DNA from: Pseudomonas synxantha BG33R
Lineage (GTDB): Bacteria > Pseudomonadota > Gammaproteobacteria > Pseudomonadales > Pseudomonadaceae
Direction of reading: 5' to 3'
DNA: 64,000 nucleotides
Assembly: GCF_000263715.2 (NCBI RefSeq)
Contig: NZ_CM001514.1
Location: 4,033,674 to 4,097,673, forward strand
Shown: positions 10,752 through 19,705 of the stretch, one piece after another
Position numbering within the stretch: position 1 is the first letter of the stretch
How the letters are laid out: each line of letters begins with the position of its first letter
The notes under the pieces: generated by a model
Told to the model about the DNA's origin: nothing
Database searches by the model: none
The model's input: only the letters and a program-made list of their open reading frames with translations
Position numbers and translations under genes: made by a program

Positions 10752-11568
10752 AATACGCCGGGTCCTTGAACCCCAGCTGGTAGCAGATTTCATTTGCGGA
10801 GTTGCCGGTAAACAACAGCAGGCGTTTGGCCTCTTGCATCAGGCGCTCAAGGATCAGGCGCTTGGAGGGCAGGTCGGCGATGCGTCGGCACACCTCATTG
10901 AGGCGCGCCTGGGTCACGCCGATGGCCTGGGCATAACGCGCCAGCGGCCAATGCTCCAGGTAATGGGCTTCGATCAGTTCGTTAAAGCGGTGAAAAATGC
11001 GCAGGTCTTCATGGGCCGTCGGGCGTGCCGGCAGGGCGTGGGCGCACAGGCGCAGCAGGCGGATCATGATCAGCCGCGTCAGGCTGTCGAGGGCGGCCGC
11101 GCGCCCTGCCCGTTCGGCGTTGATCTCGTTGCACAGTTCTTCGAAAAGCTGGTCCAGCCCTTCGGCGTCGGCGCCCAGCGCGACACACGCAGCCCCGGAG
11201 GCAAGGCTGGGGTCGGCGTCGATCAAGCCCCACACCAGTTGCTGGCGCACCGTCAGCACATGCCCGTCGGCATCGGCTTCGGTGACGAAGGCGTGGGCCA
11301 CCGTGGGCGGCGTGAGGAAAAACATCGGCCCTGCTTCGACGTACTGACGGTCGTCCAGATACACCCGCACCGCGCCACTCTTGACGTAATGCACCTGGAA
11401 AAACCGGTCATGGCGATGCACAGCCATGTTGCGCCCGAAAAAACCTGCCAGGTTGCCCAGCTTGTCGTAATGCACCTCGGCGTCGCTGTAACGCTGGTCG
11501 TAGACCTGCCCGAGGTTGATGTTGGGAATCGGCTGCACGTCGCCCTCCTCTTGTTGTTGTGATGCCAT
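10678..11568 (-). CDS. hpaA: AraC-family activator of 4-hydroxyphenylacetate catabolism
   Basis: A 296-residue AraC regulator. The N-terminal cupin-like sensor domain (about 15-150) contains [15 protein letters not shown], typical of HpaA. Two C-terminal helix-turn-helix motifs follow (about 195-290) with the family end [23 protein letters not shown]. It is divergent from hpaG1, and two GTTAA-N4-TTAA(C/T) palindromes lie in the 98-base gap. HpaA proteins activate 4-hydroxyphenylacetate hydroxylase expression in response to the aromatic acid. Here the classical hpaBC pair is missing from the locus, so its target may be the distant monooxygenase pair at 28.5-30.3 kb or genes elsewhere. That target is inferred. 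Confidence 0.88.
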   Translation of the reverse strand: MASQQQEEGDVQPIPNINLGQVYDQRYSDAEVHYDKLGNLAGFFGRNMAVHRHDRFFQVHYVKSGAVRVYLDDRQYVEAGPMFFLTPPTVAHAFVTEADADGHVLTVRQQLVWGLIDADPSLASGAACVALGADAEGLDQLFEELCNEINAERAGRAAALDSLTRLIMIRLLRLCAHALPARPTAHEDLRIFHRFNELIEAHYLEHWPLARYAQAIGVTQARLNEVCRRIADLPSKRLILERLMQEAKRLLLFTGNSANEICYQLGFKDPAYFSRFFLRYAQMTPGEYRLRQSALR

Positions 11569-11592
11569 CGGAGTGTGCCACGCTTGACGGTA

Positions 11593-11626
11593 GTTAACAT
11601 ATTAATTATAACGTTAACAACTTAAC
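11593..11626. promoter_or_regulatory. Two tandem palindromic operators, likely HpaR sites
   Basis: GTTAACATATTAAT at 11593-11606 and GTTAACAACTTAAC at 11613-11626 both fit GTTAA-N4-TTAA(C/T). Their centres are 20 bases apart, two helical turns on the same face. A third copy (GTTAATAATTTAAC) precedes hpaR itself. Position between hpaA and hpaG1 and the presence at the MarR-type repressor gene point to HpaR as binder. The palindromes are seen directly; the protein assignment is inferred. Confidence 0.65.
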
Positions 11627-11666
11627 GAACTGCCTATGCAGCCGTCGTCACCGCCAGGAGAAACGC

Positions 11667-12332
11667 ATGAGCCGTACCCTGCATGATGTTGCCAGCGGCA
11701 CCCTGTTCGGCGTTGCGCTGAACTACCAGGGCCTGCTGGACCAACATCTCGCCGCCTTCGAGCAGGCGCCCTACCGGAAGCCGCCAACCAAACCGGTGTT
11801 GTTCATCAAGACGCCCAACACCCGCAATGCCCATGGCGGCACGGTGCTGCAGCCTGCGGGCGAGCGCCTGCAACCGGGCCCGGCGCTGGGCGTGGTGATC
11901 GGCCAACGCGCCAGCCGCGTCAGCCTGGACAATGCCATGGCCCATGTGGCCGGGTATGTGGTGGTCAACGAATTCAGCCTGCCGGAAGACAGCTACTACC
12001 GCCCTGCCGTCAAAGCCAAATGCCGCGATGGGTTTTGCGCCTTGGGCCCGCAAGTGATTGCCCGGGATCAAGTGGCCAACCCCAACGAGCTGGCCCTCAA
12101 GCTCTTCGTCAATGGCGAGCTGCGCCAGCAAAACTCCACCGCCCGTTGGGTGCGCGATATCCCGCAATTGATCGCCGAGATCAGCGAGTTCATGACCCTG
12201 CACCCCGGTGATGTGCTGATCACCGGTACTCCGGAGGGCCGCGTGGATGTGCAGCCGGGTGATCGCGTTGAAGTTGAAATCACTGGCGTCGGCCGCCTGC
12301 TCAATATCGTTCAGGCGGAGGCACTGGCATGA
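11667..12332 (+). CDS. hpaG1: HpaG1: homoprotocatechuate isomerase/decarboxylase subunit, N-terminal half homologue
   Basis: A 221-residue fumarylacetoacetate-hydrolase-fold protein with the family end DVLITGTPEGRVDVQPGDRVEVEI. In E. coli HpaG the two halves are fused; here they are two genes, as in other pseudomonads. The enzyme decarboxylates 5-oxo-pent-3-ene-1,2,5-tricarboxylate and isomerises the product on the way to the HpaH substrate. The ATG follows AGGAG closely. Its stop overlaps the hpaG2 start (ATGA), so the halves are coupled and made in equal amounts. It is the first gene of the long rightward hpa operon. Confidence 0.92.
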   Translation: MSRTLHDVASGTLFGVALNYQGLLDQHLAAFEQAPYRKPPTKPVLFIKTPNTRNAHGGTVLQPAGERLQPGPALGVVIGQRASRVSLDNAMAHVAGYVVVNEFSLPEDSYYRPAVKAKCRDGFCALGPQVIARDQVANPNELALKLFVNGELRQQNSTARWVRDIPQLIAEISEFMTLHPGDVLITGTPEGRVDVQPGDRVEVEITGVGRLLNIVQAEALA

Positions 12333-13099
12333 AGCGCGCACGTATCCGTTTTGAAGGTCAGGTCCATGCCGTGCAGGTAGACAACGATTACAGCGTGCGC
12401 CTCAGCGATGGCCGGCGGCTTGCCGAAGATCAGGTGCAATGGCTGCCGCCCGCCACCGGCAACATGTTCGCCCTGGGCTTGAACTACGCCGATCACGCCG
12501 CCGAACTGGCCTTCACACCGCCAACCGAACCGCTGGCCTTTATCAAGTCGGTCGGCACCTACACCGGCCACCGCCAGGTCACCTGGCGCCCGGACAACGT
12601 CGCCTATATGCACTACGAGTGCGAACTGGTGGCGGTGATCGGCAAGACCGCGCGCAACGTCAAGCGCGCCGACGCCCTGGACTACCTGGCCGGTTACACG
12701 GTGTGCAACGACTACGCGATCCGCGACTACCTGGAAAACTACTACCGCCCCAACCTGCGGGTTAAAAACCGCGACGCCACCACCCCGGTGGGCCCCTGGA
12801 TCGTCGACGTGGCCGATGTGCCCGACCCAGGCAACCTGAAGTTGCGCACCTGGATCAACGGCGAGTTGCGCCAGGAAGGCAGCACCCAAGACATGATTTT
12901 CGATATCCCCTACCTCATCGAATACCTGTCCAGCTTCATGACCCTGCAACCCGGCGACATGATCGCCACCGGCACGCCCGAGGGCCTGGCCGATGTGGTG
13001 CCGGGCGATGAAGTGGTGGTGGAAGTCGAAGGTGTAGGCCGCCTGGTCAACCGTATTGTCAGTGAGACGGAGTTTTTCTCCGTGCGCAAAGAGGCTTGA
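12329..13099 (+). CDS. hpaG2: HpaG2: isomerase/decarboxylase, C-terminal half homologue
   Basis: A 256-residue FAH-family enzyme. An active-site-like acidic patch (HYECELVAVIGK near 92-103) carries the two glutamates that, with a later aspartate, hold the divalent metal in this fold. The closing motif is GDMIATGTPEGLADVVPGDEV. It pairs with HpaG1 to decarboxylate and isomerise the ring-cleavage product of homoprotocatechuate. It overlaps hpaG1 by four bases, and its stop lies six bases before the hpaE ATG. No oddities; length is normal for split HpaG2 proteins. Confidence 0.92.
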   Translation: MKRARIRFEGQVHAVQVDNDYSVRLSDGRRLAEDQVQWLPPATGNMFALGLNYADHAAELAFTPPTEPLAFIKSVGTYTGHRQVTWRPDNVAYMHYECELVAVIGKTARNVKRADALDYLAGYTVCNDYAIRDYLENYYRPNLRVKNRDATTPVGPWIVDVADVPDPGNLKLRTWINGELRQEGSTQDMIFDIPYLIEYLSSFMTLQPGDMIATGTPEGLADVVPGDEVVVEVEGVGRLVNRIVSETEFFSVRKEA

Positions 13100-13104
13100 A
13101 CACC

Positions 13105-14565
13105 ATGATCAAACACTGGATCAACGGCCGTGAGGTCGAGAGCAAAGACGTATTCATCAACTACAACCCCGCCACCGGCGAGGCCATCGGCGAGGTCGCC
13201 AGCGGTGGTGCCGATGAAGTCGCACAAGCCGTGGCGGCGGCCAAGGCGGCGTTCCCCAAGTGGGCCAACACCCCGGCCAGGGAGCGCGCACGCCTGATGC
13301 GCAAGCTGGGTGAACTGATCGAACAGAACGTGCCACGCCTGGCCGAGCTGGAGACCCTCGACACCGGCCTGCCGATCCACCAGACCAAAAACGTGTTGAT
13401 CCCACGGGCTTCGCACAACTTCGACTTTTTCGCCGAAGTCTGCACCCGCATGGACGGCCACAGTTATCCGGTGGACGACCAGATGCTCAACTACACCCTG
13501 TACCAGCCGGTAGGCGTGTGCGGGTTGGTGTCGCCATGGAACGTGCCGTTCATGACCGCCACCTGGAAGACCGCGCCGTGCCTGGCGCTGGGCAATACCG
13601 CCGTATTGAAAATGTCGGAGCTGTCGCCACTGACCGCCAATGAACTGGGACGCCTGGCGGTGGAAGCAGGGATCCCCAACGGCGTGCTCAATGTGATCCA
13701 GGGCTACGGCGCCACCGCTGGTGATGCACTGGTACGCCACCCGGATGTGCGGGCGATTTCCTTTACCGGCGGCACCGCCACCGGCAAGAAAATCATGCAG
13801 ACCGCCGGCCTTAAAAAGTACTCCATGGAGCTGGGCGGCAAGTCGCCGGTGCTGATTTTTGAAGACGCCGACCTGGAACGCGCCCTCGACGCCGCACTGT
13901 TCACAATCTTCTCCCTGAACGGCGAGCGTTGCACCGCCGGCAGCCGGATCTTTATTCAGGAGAGCGTCTACCCGCAATTTGTCGCCGAGTTCGCGGCGCG
14001 GGCCAAGCGCCTGATCGTGGGCGACCCGCAGGCCCCCAAGACCCAGGTCGGTTCGATGATCACCCAGGCCCATTACGACAAGGTCACCGGCTACATCAGG
14101 ATCGGCCTGGAGGAAGGTGCCACACTGCTGGCCGGCGGCCTGGAGCGCCCGGCCAACTTGCCGGCGCACCTGAGCCGCGGCCAGTTTATCCAGCCGACGG
14201 TGTTTGCCGACGTGAACAACCGGATGCGCATCGCCCAGGAAGAAATCTTTGGTCCGGTGGTGTGCCTGATCCCGTTCAAGGACGAAGCCGAAGCGCTGCA
14301 ACTGGCCAACGACACCGAATACGGGCTGGCGTCCTATATCTGGACCCAGGACATCGGCAAGGCTCACCGCCTGGCGCGCGGTATTGAGGCGGGCATGGTA
14401 TTTATCAACAGCCAGAACGTGCGTGATTTGCGTCAGCCCTTTGGCGGGGTGAAAGGCTCGGGCACCGGGCGCGAGGGTGGCCAGTACAGCTTTGAAGTGT
14501 TTGCCGAGATCAAGAACGTGTGCATTTCCATGGGCAGTCATCACATTCCGCGCTGGGGCATCTGA
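13105..14565 (+). CDS. hpaE: 5-carboxymethyl-2-hydroxymuconate semialdehyde dehydrogenase
   Basis: A 486-residue NAD-dependent aldehyde dehydrogenase. It has the NAD-site FTGGTATGKK (about 218-227), the general-base element MELGGKSP, and the nucleophile in NGERCTAGSR (Cys near 277). It oxidises the semialdehyde released by HpaD ring cleavage. I chose the ATG at 13105 (MIKHWINGREVES), which matches the usual HpaE N-terminus, over an in-frame TTG at 13096 inside the hpaG2 stop overlap. Downstream the operon is interrupted by a REP doublet before hpaD. Confidence 0.94.
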   Translation: MIKHWINGREVESKDVFINYNPATGEAIGEVASGGADEVAQAVAAAKAAFPKWANTPARERARLMRKLGELIEQNVPRLAELETLDTGLPIHQTKNVLIPRASHNFDFFAEVCTRMDGHSYPVDDQMLNYTLYQPVGVCGLVSPWNVPFMTATWKTAPCLALGNTAVLKMSELSPLTANELGRLAVEAGIPNGVLNVIQGYGATAGDALVRHPDVRAISFTGGTATGKKIMQTAGLKKYSMELGGKSPVLIFEDADLERALDAALFTIFSLNGERCTAGSRIFIQESVYPQFVAEFAARAKRLIVGDPQAPKTQVGSMITQAHYDKVTGYIRIGLEEGATLLAGGLERPANLPAHLSRGQFIQPTVFADVNNRMRIAQEEIFGPVVCLIPFKDEAEALQLANDTEYGLASYIWTQDIGKAHRLARGIEAGMVFINSQNVRDLRQPFGGVKGSGTGREGGQYSFEVFAEIKNVCISMGSHHIPRWGI

Positions 14566-14578
14566 AGCACGCATTACC

Positions 14579-14679
14579 TGTAGGAGCGAGCTTGCTCGCG
14601 AAGCACCCACAGGCACCGCTGGCTACCTGAAGCACTGCGTTATCGTTGACCTTTTTCGCGAGCAAGCTCGCTCCTACAA
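14579..14679. repeat. REPIN doublet (TAGGAGCGAGC class) inside the hpa operon
   Basis: Two inverted REP palindromes. The left one is TAGGAGCGAGCTTGCTCGCG from 14581. The right one is its inverse at about 14655-14676 (CGCGAGCAAGCTCGCTCCTA). They are separated by about 50 bases of unrelated sequence. The element fills the hpaE-hpaD gap, leaving only the ribosome site CAGGAG before hpaD. It could form large stem-loops in the operon transcript. A close relative lies at 41573. Confidence 0.85.
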
Positions 14680-14703
14680 GAATAAATATTCAGGAGAATC
14701 ATC

Positions 14704-15561
14704 ATGGGCGAAGTGGTTCTGGCAGCGAAGATCTGCCACGTACCGTCGATGTACCTGTCGGAACTGCCCGGCAAGCATCACGGCTGTCGCGAAGCGGCGA
14801 TTGCCGGGCACAAGGAAATCGGCCGGCGCGCCCGCGAACTGGGGGCCGATACCGCCGTGGTGTTCGACGTGCACTGGCTGGTCAACAGCGGTTACCACGT
14901 CAACTGCGGCGAACAGTTCCAGGGCACCTACACCAGCAACGAGCTGCCGCACTTCATCAAGAACATGGATTACGCCTACCCCGGCTGCCCCGAGTTGGGT
15001 GAGCTGATCGCCGCCGAAGCCAACCTGGCCGGCGTGCGCAGCATGGCCCATAACATCCCGAGCCTGGAGCTGGAATACGGCACGCTGGTGCCCATGCGTT
15101 ACATGCACATGGGCGTGCCCGAGGATGAAAAATTCAAGGTCATTTCCATCGCCGCCTGGTGTGCCTGGCATCGCCTGGAAGACAGCTTCGCCTTTGGCGC
15201 CGCCGTGCGCCGGGCCATCGAAAAGAGTGACCGCAAGGTGCTGGTGCTGGCGTCCGGCTCGTTATCCCACCGCTTTTCCGACGACCGCCAGGCTGAAGCG
15301 AATATCCACAACTGGACCCGCGAATTCGACAAGCAGATGGACCTGCATGTGGTGGACATGTGGAAACAAGGCCGCTTCAAAGAGTTCTGCGCAATGCTGC
15401 CGGACTACGCCGAACACTGCTTTGGCGAAGGCAAGATGCACGACACCGCCATGCTTCTGGGCCTGCTGGGTGGGCCGGACTACGCCAAGCCGGCCGAGAT
15501 CATCACGCCGCCGTTCGGCAGTTCGGGCACCGGCCAGATCAACGCGATTTTCCCGCTGTAG
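14704..15561 (+). CDS. hpaD: 3,4-dihydroxyphenylacetate 2,3-dioxygenase
   Basis: A 285-residue class III (LigB-fold) extradiol dioxygenase. It opens the ring of homoprotocatechuate next to the hydroxyls with O2 and Fe(II). Histidine-rich motifs near the N-terminus (AAKICHVPSMYLSELPGKHHGCREAA) and VVFDVHWLVNSGYHVNCGE, plus the later LASGSLSHRF, match the E. coli HpaD type rather than the vicinal-oxygen-chelate type. The start follows CAGGAG. It sits in the operon after a REP doublet and is followed at 15 bases by hpaF. Confidence 0.93.
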   Translation: MGEVVLAAKICHVPSMYLSELPGKHHGCREAAIAGHKEIGRRARELGADTAVVFDVHWLVNSGYHVNCGEQFQGTYTSNELPHFIKNMDYAYPGCPELGELIAAEANLAGVRSMAHNIPSLELEYGTLVPMRYMHMGVPEDEKFKVISIAAWCAWHRLEDSFAFGAAVRRAIEKSDRKVLVLASGSLSHRFSDDRQAEANIHNWTREFDKQMDLHVVDMWKQGRFKEFCAMLPDYAEHCFGEGKMHDTAMLLGLLGGPDYAKPAEIITPPFGSSGTGQINAIFPL

Positions 15562-15576
15562 CTTTGGGAGAAACCT

Positions 15577-15969
15577 ATGCCGCACTTTATCGCTGAGTAC
15601 ACCGACAACCTTGAACCTCAGGCCGATTTGCCTGGCCTGTTTGAAAAAATCCACCGCGTGCTGGGCGACAGTGGCGTGTTTCCGTTGGGCGGCATCCGTA
15701 GCCGTGGTGTGCGCCTGGACACCTGGCGCATGGCCGACGGCAAGCATGACTACGCCTTCGTGCACATGACCCTCAAGGTCGGCCACGGCCGCGACCTGGC
15801 CACGCGCCAGGCAGTGGCCGAAGCGGTGTTCGCGGTAATCACCGCGCACTTCGCCCAATTGCAGGCGCAGCGGTTGTTGGCGCTGTCGTTCGAGATGGTC
15901 GAGTTGCACCCACAGCTCAACTTCAAGCAGAACAATGTGCATGCGTTCCTGAATAACGCGGCGGGATAA
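15577..15969 (+). CDS. hpaF: 5-carboxymethyl-2-hydroxymuconate delta-isomerase
   Basis: A 130-residue small isomerase of the tautomerase-like fold. Pro2 is retained (MPHFIAEYTDNLE), the catalytic N-terminal proline after methionine removal. The conserved GGIRSRGVRLDTWRMADG segment lies near residues 40-60. It isomerises 5-carboxymethyl-2-hydroxymuconate between the HpaE and HpaG steps. A GGGAGAAACCT ribosome site precedes the ATG. Length is normal. Confidence 0.93.
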   Translation: MPHFIAEYTDNLEPQADLPGLFEKIHRVLGDSGVFPLGGIRSRGVRLDTWRMADGKHDYAFVHMTLKVGHGRDLATRQAVAEAVFAVITAHFAQLQAQRLLALSFEMVELHPQLNFKQNNVHAFLNNAAG

Positions 15970-16015
15970 AAACCTGCCCTCCCCTCACGGCCACTCAGAC
16001 AAAAAGTACAACATC

Positions 16016-17320
16016 ATGAGCACAGCCCACTCCACTGCAAGCCTGCGGCTTGCCGAGCACGACCGCACCCATCGTTTGGTGACCTGGCGCCTGATGCCCT
16101 TGTTGCTGGTGTGTTACCTGTTCGCCCACCTGGACCGTATCAACATCGGCTTCGCCAAGATGCAGATGAGCCACGACCTGCAGTTCAGCGACACGGTGTA
16201 CGGCTTTGGCGCCGGGCTGTTTTTCATTGCCTACGCGCTGTTTGGCGTGCCCAGCAACATGGCCCTGGACCGGGTCGGGCCACGGCGCTGGATCGCCTGC
16301 CTGATGGTGGTGTGGGGCCTGCTCTCCACCGGCATGTTGTGGGTGGAAAGTGCTAGGGGCTTCTACGTGCTGCGCTTTTTGCTGGGGGTGGCCGAGGCCG
16401 GGTTTTTCCCGGGGATTCTGGTGTTTCTGAATCGCTGGTACCCGGCGCGGCGACGCGCCCAGGTCACCGCCTTGTTTGCCATCGCAGTGCCCATGGCCGG
16501 GGTGTTGGGCGGGCCGATTTCCGGGGCGATCCTGGAGAACTTCCACGACGTGGGCAGCCTGCGCGGCTGGCAATGGATGTTCCTGATCGAAGGTGCGCCC
16601 GTGGTGCTGCTGGGGCTGGTGGTGCTCAAGTGCTTGCCGGACAGTTTCGAAGTGGTGCACTGGTTGAGCAGCGAACAAAAACAGCAACTGCGCACCCAGT
16701 TGAGCAACGAAGAACAGCGCAAGACCATCACCTCGTTCAGCGGCATCCTGCGAGATCCGCAAGTGTGGCTGCTGGTGGCCGTGTACTTTGCGGTGATGCT
16801 GGCGGTCAACACCCTGGCCTTCTGGATGCCAAGCCTGATCCACGGCGCCGGTATCGGCCGCGACAGCCAGGTCGGCTTGCTCAGCGCCGTGCCGTACCTG
16901 GCCGGTTGCTTCTTCATGCTCGGCTGTGGGCGCTCGTCCGATCGCCACCGCGAGCGTCGCTGGCATTTATGCGTGCCCCTGCTGATGGCCGCTGTCGGCA
17001 TTGCCGTCGCGGGCCTGGCGCCCGGCAATGCGCTGCTGGTGATGAGCGGGTTGGTGGTCGCCGGCATGGGCGCCAGCGCGGCGCTGCCGATGTTCTGGCA
17101 ACTGCCGCCGGCGTTTCTTTCCAACACCACTCAAGCCGCAGGCATCGCCATGATCAGCTCGTTCGGCAGCATCGCCGCGTTCCTCGCCCCCTACCTGATC
17201 GGCTGGATGCGCGACGCCACCCAGAGCGCCAGCCTGGCCCTGTACGTACTCGCCCTGTTTATCGCCCTCGGTGGCCTGCTGGTGCTGCGCACTCAGGCCG
17301 CCATCGTCAACCCACACTAG
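16016..17320 (+). CDS. hpaX: MFS 4-hydroxyphenylacetate permease (anion:cation symporter family)
   Basis: A 434-residue transporter with 12 predicted membrane segments. The first segment carries the ACS-family signature [23 protein letters not shown], and the loop [12 protein letters not shown]-like [12 protein letters not shown] follows segment 4. It imports 4-hydroxyphenylacetate or a related aromatic acid in symport with protons. It lies inside the hpa operon between hpaF and hpaH, as in P. putida-type hpa clusters. Substrate is inferred from context. Confidence 0.88.
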   Translation: MSTAHSTASLRLAEHDRTHRLVTWRLMPLLLVCYLFAHLDRINIGFAKMQMSHDLQFSDTVYGFGAGLFFIAYALFGVPSNMALDRVGPRRWIACLMVVWGLLSTGMLWVESARGFYVLRFLLGVAEAGFFPGILVFLNRWYPARRRAQVTALFAIAVPMAGVLGGPISGAILENFHDVGSLRGWQWMFLIEGAPVVLLGLVVLKCLPDSFEVVHWLSSEQKQQLRTQLSNEEQRKTITSFSGILRDPQVWLLVAVYFAVMLAVNTLAFWMPSLIHGAGIGRDSQVGLLSAVPYLAGCFFMLGCGRSSDRHRERRWHLCVPLLMAAVGIAVAGLAPGNALLVMSGLVVAGMGASAALPMFWQLPPAFLSNTTQAAGIAMISSFGSIAAFLAPYLIGWMRDATQSASLALYVLALFIALGGLLVLRTQAAIVNPH

Positions 17321-17331
17321 AGACCGTTGCC

Positions 17332-18135
17332 ATGCTCGACTCCCAGCAAATCCTCGCGGCCGCCGCCCACCTGGACCGCGCCGAACGCAGCCGCGAACAG
17401 GTACGTCAGTTTTCCCTCGACTATCCCGCCATCACCCTCGAGGATGCGTACGCCATCCAGCGCGAATGGGTCGCGCAAAAGATCAAGGGTGGGCGCACGC
17501 TCAAGGGCCACAAGATCGGCCTCACTTCACGAGCCATGCAGGTGTCGTCGAATATCACCGAGCCCGATTACGGCGCCCTGCTCGATGACATGTTTTTCGA
17601 CGAAGGCAGTGATATTCCCTTCGAACGCTTCATCGTGCCGCGTGTGGAAGTGGAACTGGCGTTCATCCTCGGCAAGCCGCTCAAGGGCCCGAACTGCACG
17701 GTGTTCGACGTGCTCGACGCGACCGAATGGGTGATCCCGGCGCTGGAAATCATCGACGCACGCATCCAGCAGGTCGACCCACAGACCAACGCCACCCGCA
17801 AGGTGTTCGACACCATCTCCGACAACGCCGCCAATGCCGGCGTGGTACTCGGTGGCCGGGCTGTGCGCCCCACCGAGATCGACCTGCGCAAAGTGCCGGC
17901 GGTGCTGTATCGCAATGGCGTGATCGAAGAGTCCGGCGTCTCGGCGGCAGTGCTCAACCACCCGGCCAAGGGCGTGGCGTGGTTGGCCAACAAGCTGGCG
18001 GCGCATGACGTCACCTTACTGCCTGGCCAGGTGATTCTCGGCGGCTCGTTTACCCGCCCGGTGGCGGCCCGCCCCGGGGATACCTTCCACGTCGACTACG
18101 ACCTGCTCGGTTCGATCGCCTGTCGCTTCGTCTGA
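17332..18135 (+). CDS. hpaH: 2-oxo-hept-4-ene-1,7-dioate hydratase
   Basis: A 267-residue FAH-fold hydratase that adds water to 2-oxo-hept-4-ene-1,7-dioate with a divalent metal. It has the typical [27 protein letters not shown] and [10 protein letters not shown] motifs; the glutamates of VEVELAF are metal ligands in the family. The frame is open far upstream through hpaX, but homology-like sequence begins at [18 protein letters not shown], twelve bases after the hpaX stop, so the ATG at 17332 is used. hpaI follows after 16 bases. Confidence 0.93.
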   Translation: MLDSQQILAAAAHLDRAERSREQVRQFSLDYPAITLEDAYAIQREWVAQKIKGGRTLKGHKIGLTSRAMQVSSNITEPDYGALLDDMFFDEGSDIPFERFIVPRVEVELAFILGKPLKGPNCTVFDVLDATEWVIPALEIIDARIQQVDPQTNATRKVFDTISDNAANAGVVLGGRAVRPTEIDLRKVPAVLYRNGVIEESGVSAAVLNHPAKGVAWLANKLAAHDVTLLPGQVILGGSFTRPVAARPGDTFHVDYDLLGSIACRFV

Positions 18136-18151
18136 ACACTGGAGGATTGTC

Positions 18152-18952
18152 ATGGACATGCCTGTCAACCGCTTCAAACAACGCCTGCACAACGGCGGGG
18201 TGCAGATCGGCCTGTGGCTTGGCCTCGCCAATGCCTATAGCGCCGAGTTGGCCGCCAATGCCGGTTTCGACTGGCTGTTGATCGACGGCGAACATGCGCC
18301 CAACCACCTGCAGGGGATGCTTGCGCAATTGCAGGCCATCGCGCCCTACCCCAGCCAGGCGCTGATTCGCCCCGTGGTCGGCGACACGGCATTGATCAAG
18401 CAACTGCTGGATATCGGCGCGCAGACGCTGCTGGTGCCCATGGTCGAAAGCGCTGCCCAGGCCCAAGAACTGGTGCGCGCCCTGCGCTACCCACCCCAGG
18501 GTATTCGCGGCGTCGGCAGTGCCCTGGCCCGTGCTTCGCGCTGGAACAGCATCACCGACTACCTCGACCAGGCCGATGCGCAGATGTGCCTGCTGGTGCA
18601 GATTGAAAACCGCGAGGGCCTGGCCAATCTGGACGCTATCACCGCCGTCGAAGGGGTGGACGGTGTGTTCATCGGCCCGGCGGACTTGAGTGCGGCCATG
18701 GGGCATCGCGGTAACCCCGGGCATCCTGAAGTGCAGGCGGCGATTGAAGACGCCATTGTGCGCATCGTTCAAGCGGGCAAGGCGGCGGGGATTCTCAGTG
18801 CGGATGAACGCCTGGCGCGGCGCTATATCGAACTGGGCGCAACGTTCGTGGCGGTGGGGGTGGATACCACGGTGTTGATGCGCGGGTTGCAAAGCCTGGC
18901 CGGGAAGTTCAAAGACGTACCGGTGGCTGCCAATACCGGTGGTGTCTACTGA
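18152..18952 (+). CDS. hpaI: 4-hydroxy-2-oxoheptanedioate aldolase
   Basis: A 266-residue class II aldolase of the HpcH/HpaI family. It splits 4-hydroxy-2-oxoheptanedioate into pyruvate and succinate semialdehyde, the last dedicated hpa step. The core motifs are present: [13 protein letters not shown] (about 38-50, with catalytic His45-type position), [23 protein letters not shown] (metal Glu) and [15 protein letters not shown] (metal Asp). The ATG follows GGAGG. A REP doublet separates it from convergent hpaR. Confidence 0.94.
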   Translation: MDMPVNRFKQRLHNGGVQIGLWLGLANAYSAELAANAGFDWLLIDGEHAPNHLQGMLAQLQAIAPYPSQALIRPVVGDTALIKQLLDIGAQTLLVPMVESAAQAQELVRALRYPPQGIRGVGSALARASRWNSITDYLDQADAQMCLLVQIENREGLANLDAITAVEGVDGVFIGPADLSAAMGHRGNPGHPEVQAAIEDAIVRIVQAGKAAGILSADERLARRYIELGATFVAVGVDTTVLMRGLQSLAGKFKDVPVAANTGGVY

Positions 18953-18959
18953 GATCCAA

Positions 18960-19048
18960 TGTGGGAGCTGGCTTGCCTGCGATAGCGGTGTATCAGCGAC
19001 AAATAAGCCAGCTGACCCGACGCTATCGCAGGCAAGCCAGCTCCCACA
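18960..19048. repeat. REPIN doublet (TGTGGGAGCTGGC class)
   Basis: Left arm GTGGGAGCTGGCTTGCCTGC and inverted right arm GCAGGCAAGCCAGCTCCCAC, joined by the complementary flanks GATAGCG and CGCTATC with about 30 bases between. The whole element can fold into one long hairpin. It lies between the convergent hpaI and hpaR genes and could serve as their shared terminator. Confidence 0.85.
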
Positions 19049-19076
19049 GTTGACCGGCGGTGGTTCAGTCATTAGT

Positions 19077-19499
19077 TCAGCGCTTGATGTTCTTCAAGTC
19101 ATCCAGCAACCCCAGCAAGGTCTGGAATTTCTCTTCGCCAAGCTGATCCTGCAAACGCTGGTAATTGGCCTCCATGCACTGGCTCATGGACTCGAAACTC
19201 GCCTTGCCCTTGTCCGCCAAAGTAATGAGCACCCGGCGCTGGTCCTGTTCGGCCTTGCGTCGGTGCACCATGCCGGCGGCTTCCATGCGCACCAGCACGC
19301 CGGTCATGCTCGGCTTTAGGATGCACGCCAGTTCCGCCAGTTGGTAAATCTCCAGCTCACCGTGCTGTTCGAGGATGCGGATGATGCGCCATTGCTGTTC
19401 GGTCAGGCCGTGTTCATTCAGGGACGGGCGGAAAAAACTCATCGCGGCCTCACGCGCTTGCAGCAAGGCCAGGGTCAGGGATTGTCGAGGTTTGGACAT
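19077..19499 (-). CDS. hpaR: MarR-family repressor of homoprotocatechuate degradation
   Basis: A 140-residue winged-helix repressor. It has the HpaR N-terminus (MSKPRQSLTLALLQAREAAMSFFRP), a recognition region ELACILKPSMTGVLVRMEAAGMVHRRKAEQDQRR and a C-terminal dimerisation helix. It is convergent with hpaI and has its own promoter in the 19500-19705 gap, where a GTTAATAATTTAAC palindrome suggests autoregulation. It is expected to repress the meta-cleavage operon until 4-hydroxyphenylacetate or homoprotocatechuate is present. Confidence 0.93.
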   Translation of the reverse strand: MSKPRQSLTLALLQAREAAMSFFRPSLNEHGLTEQQWRIIRILEQHGELEIYQLAELACILKPSMTGVLVRMEAAGMVHRRKAEQDQRRVLITLADKGKASFESMSQCMEANYQRLQDQLGEEKFQTLLGLLDDLKNIKR

Positions 19500-19523
19500 A
19501 GGATCAGGGTCACGAAGTATTTA

Positions 19524-19537
19524 GTTAATAATTTAAC
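19524..19537. promoter_or_regulatory. GTTAA-N4-TTAAC palindrome in the hpaR promoter
   Basis: GTTAATAATTTAAC lies 25 bases upstream of the hpaR start. It shares both half-sites with the copy at 11613-11626. Expected role: autoregulatory HpaR operator (inferred from recurrence and position). Confidence 0.6.
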
Positions 19538-19594
19538 GAAACTCTAACATTCCCCGCCAGCGAGCGCGCTATAACTTGTGTGTGCCCTCGCCCG

Positions 19595-19615
19595 TGGCGC
19601 GCTGAATCAAAAACC
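19595..19615 (+). promoter_or_regulatory. Candidate FeaR-like activator site upstream of amine oxidase gene
   Basis: TGGCG-N9-AAAAACC at 19595-19615, about 90 bases before the amine oxidase ATG. The same pattern TGGCR-N9-AARCC recurs upstream of the permease (27097-27116, minus) and of the aldehyde dehydrogenase (30446-30464). AraC-type activators often use TGGCA-like half-sites. The pattern is short and needs testing. Confidence 0.4.
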
Positions 19616-19705
19616 CGGGCACGCAGGATCAAGACTTCCAGCCCGTCAGGGGCCCTAATGGAGGCATCCGCTTTAGCGCCTTCCTTCACTTTTTCAGGCT
19701 GCGCC

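Noticed and set aside
12910-14616. 568-codon open frame opposite hpaE
   Set aside because: Exact antisense shadow of hpaE, which has all aldehyde dehydrogenase motifs; no start signal.
14579-14679. Inverted repeats in intergenic regions as possible CRISPR or IS ends
   Set aside because: They occur as isolated doublets with the Pseudomonas REP core, without regular spacing, spacers or a transposase gene.
16573-17331. In-frame N-terminal extension of hpaH through hpaX
   Set aside because: The extension is an Arg/Gly-rich out-of-frame reading of hpaX; family similarity begins at the ATG at 17332.
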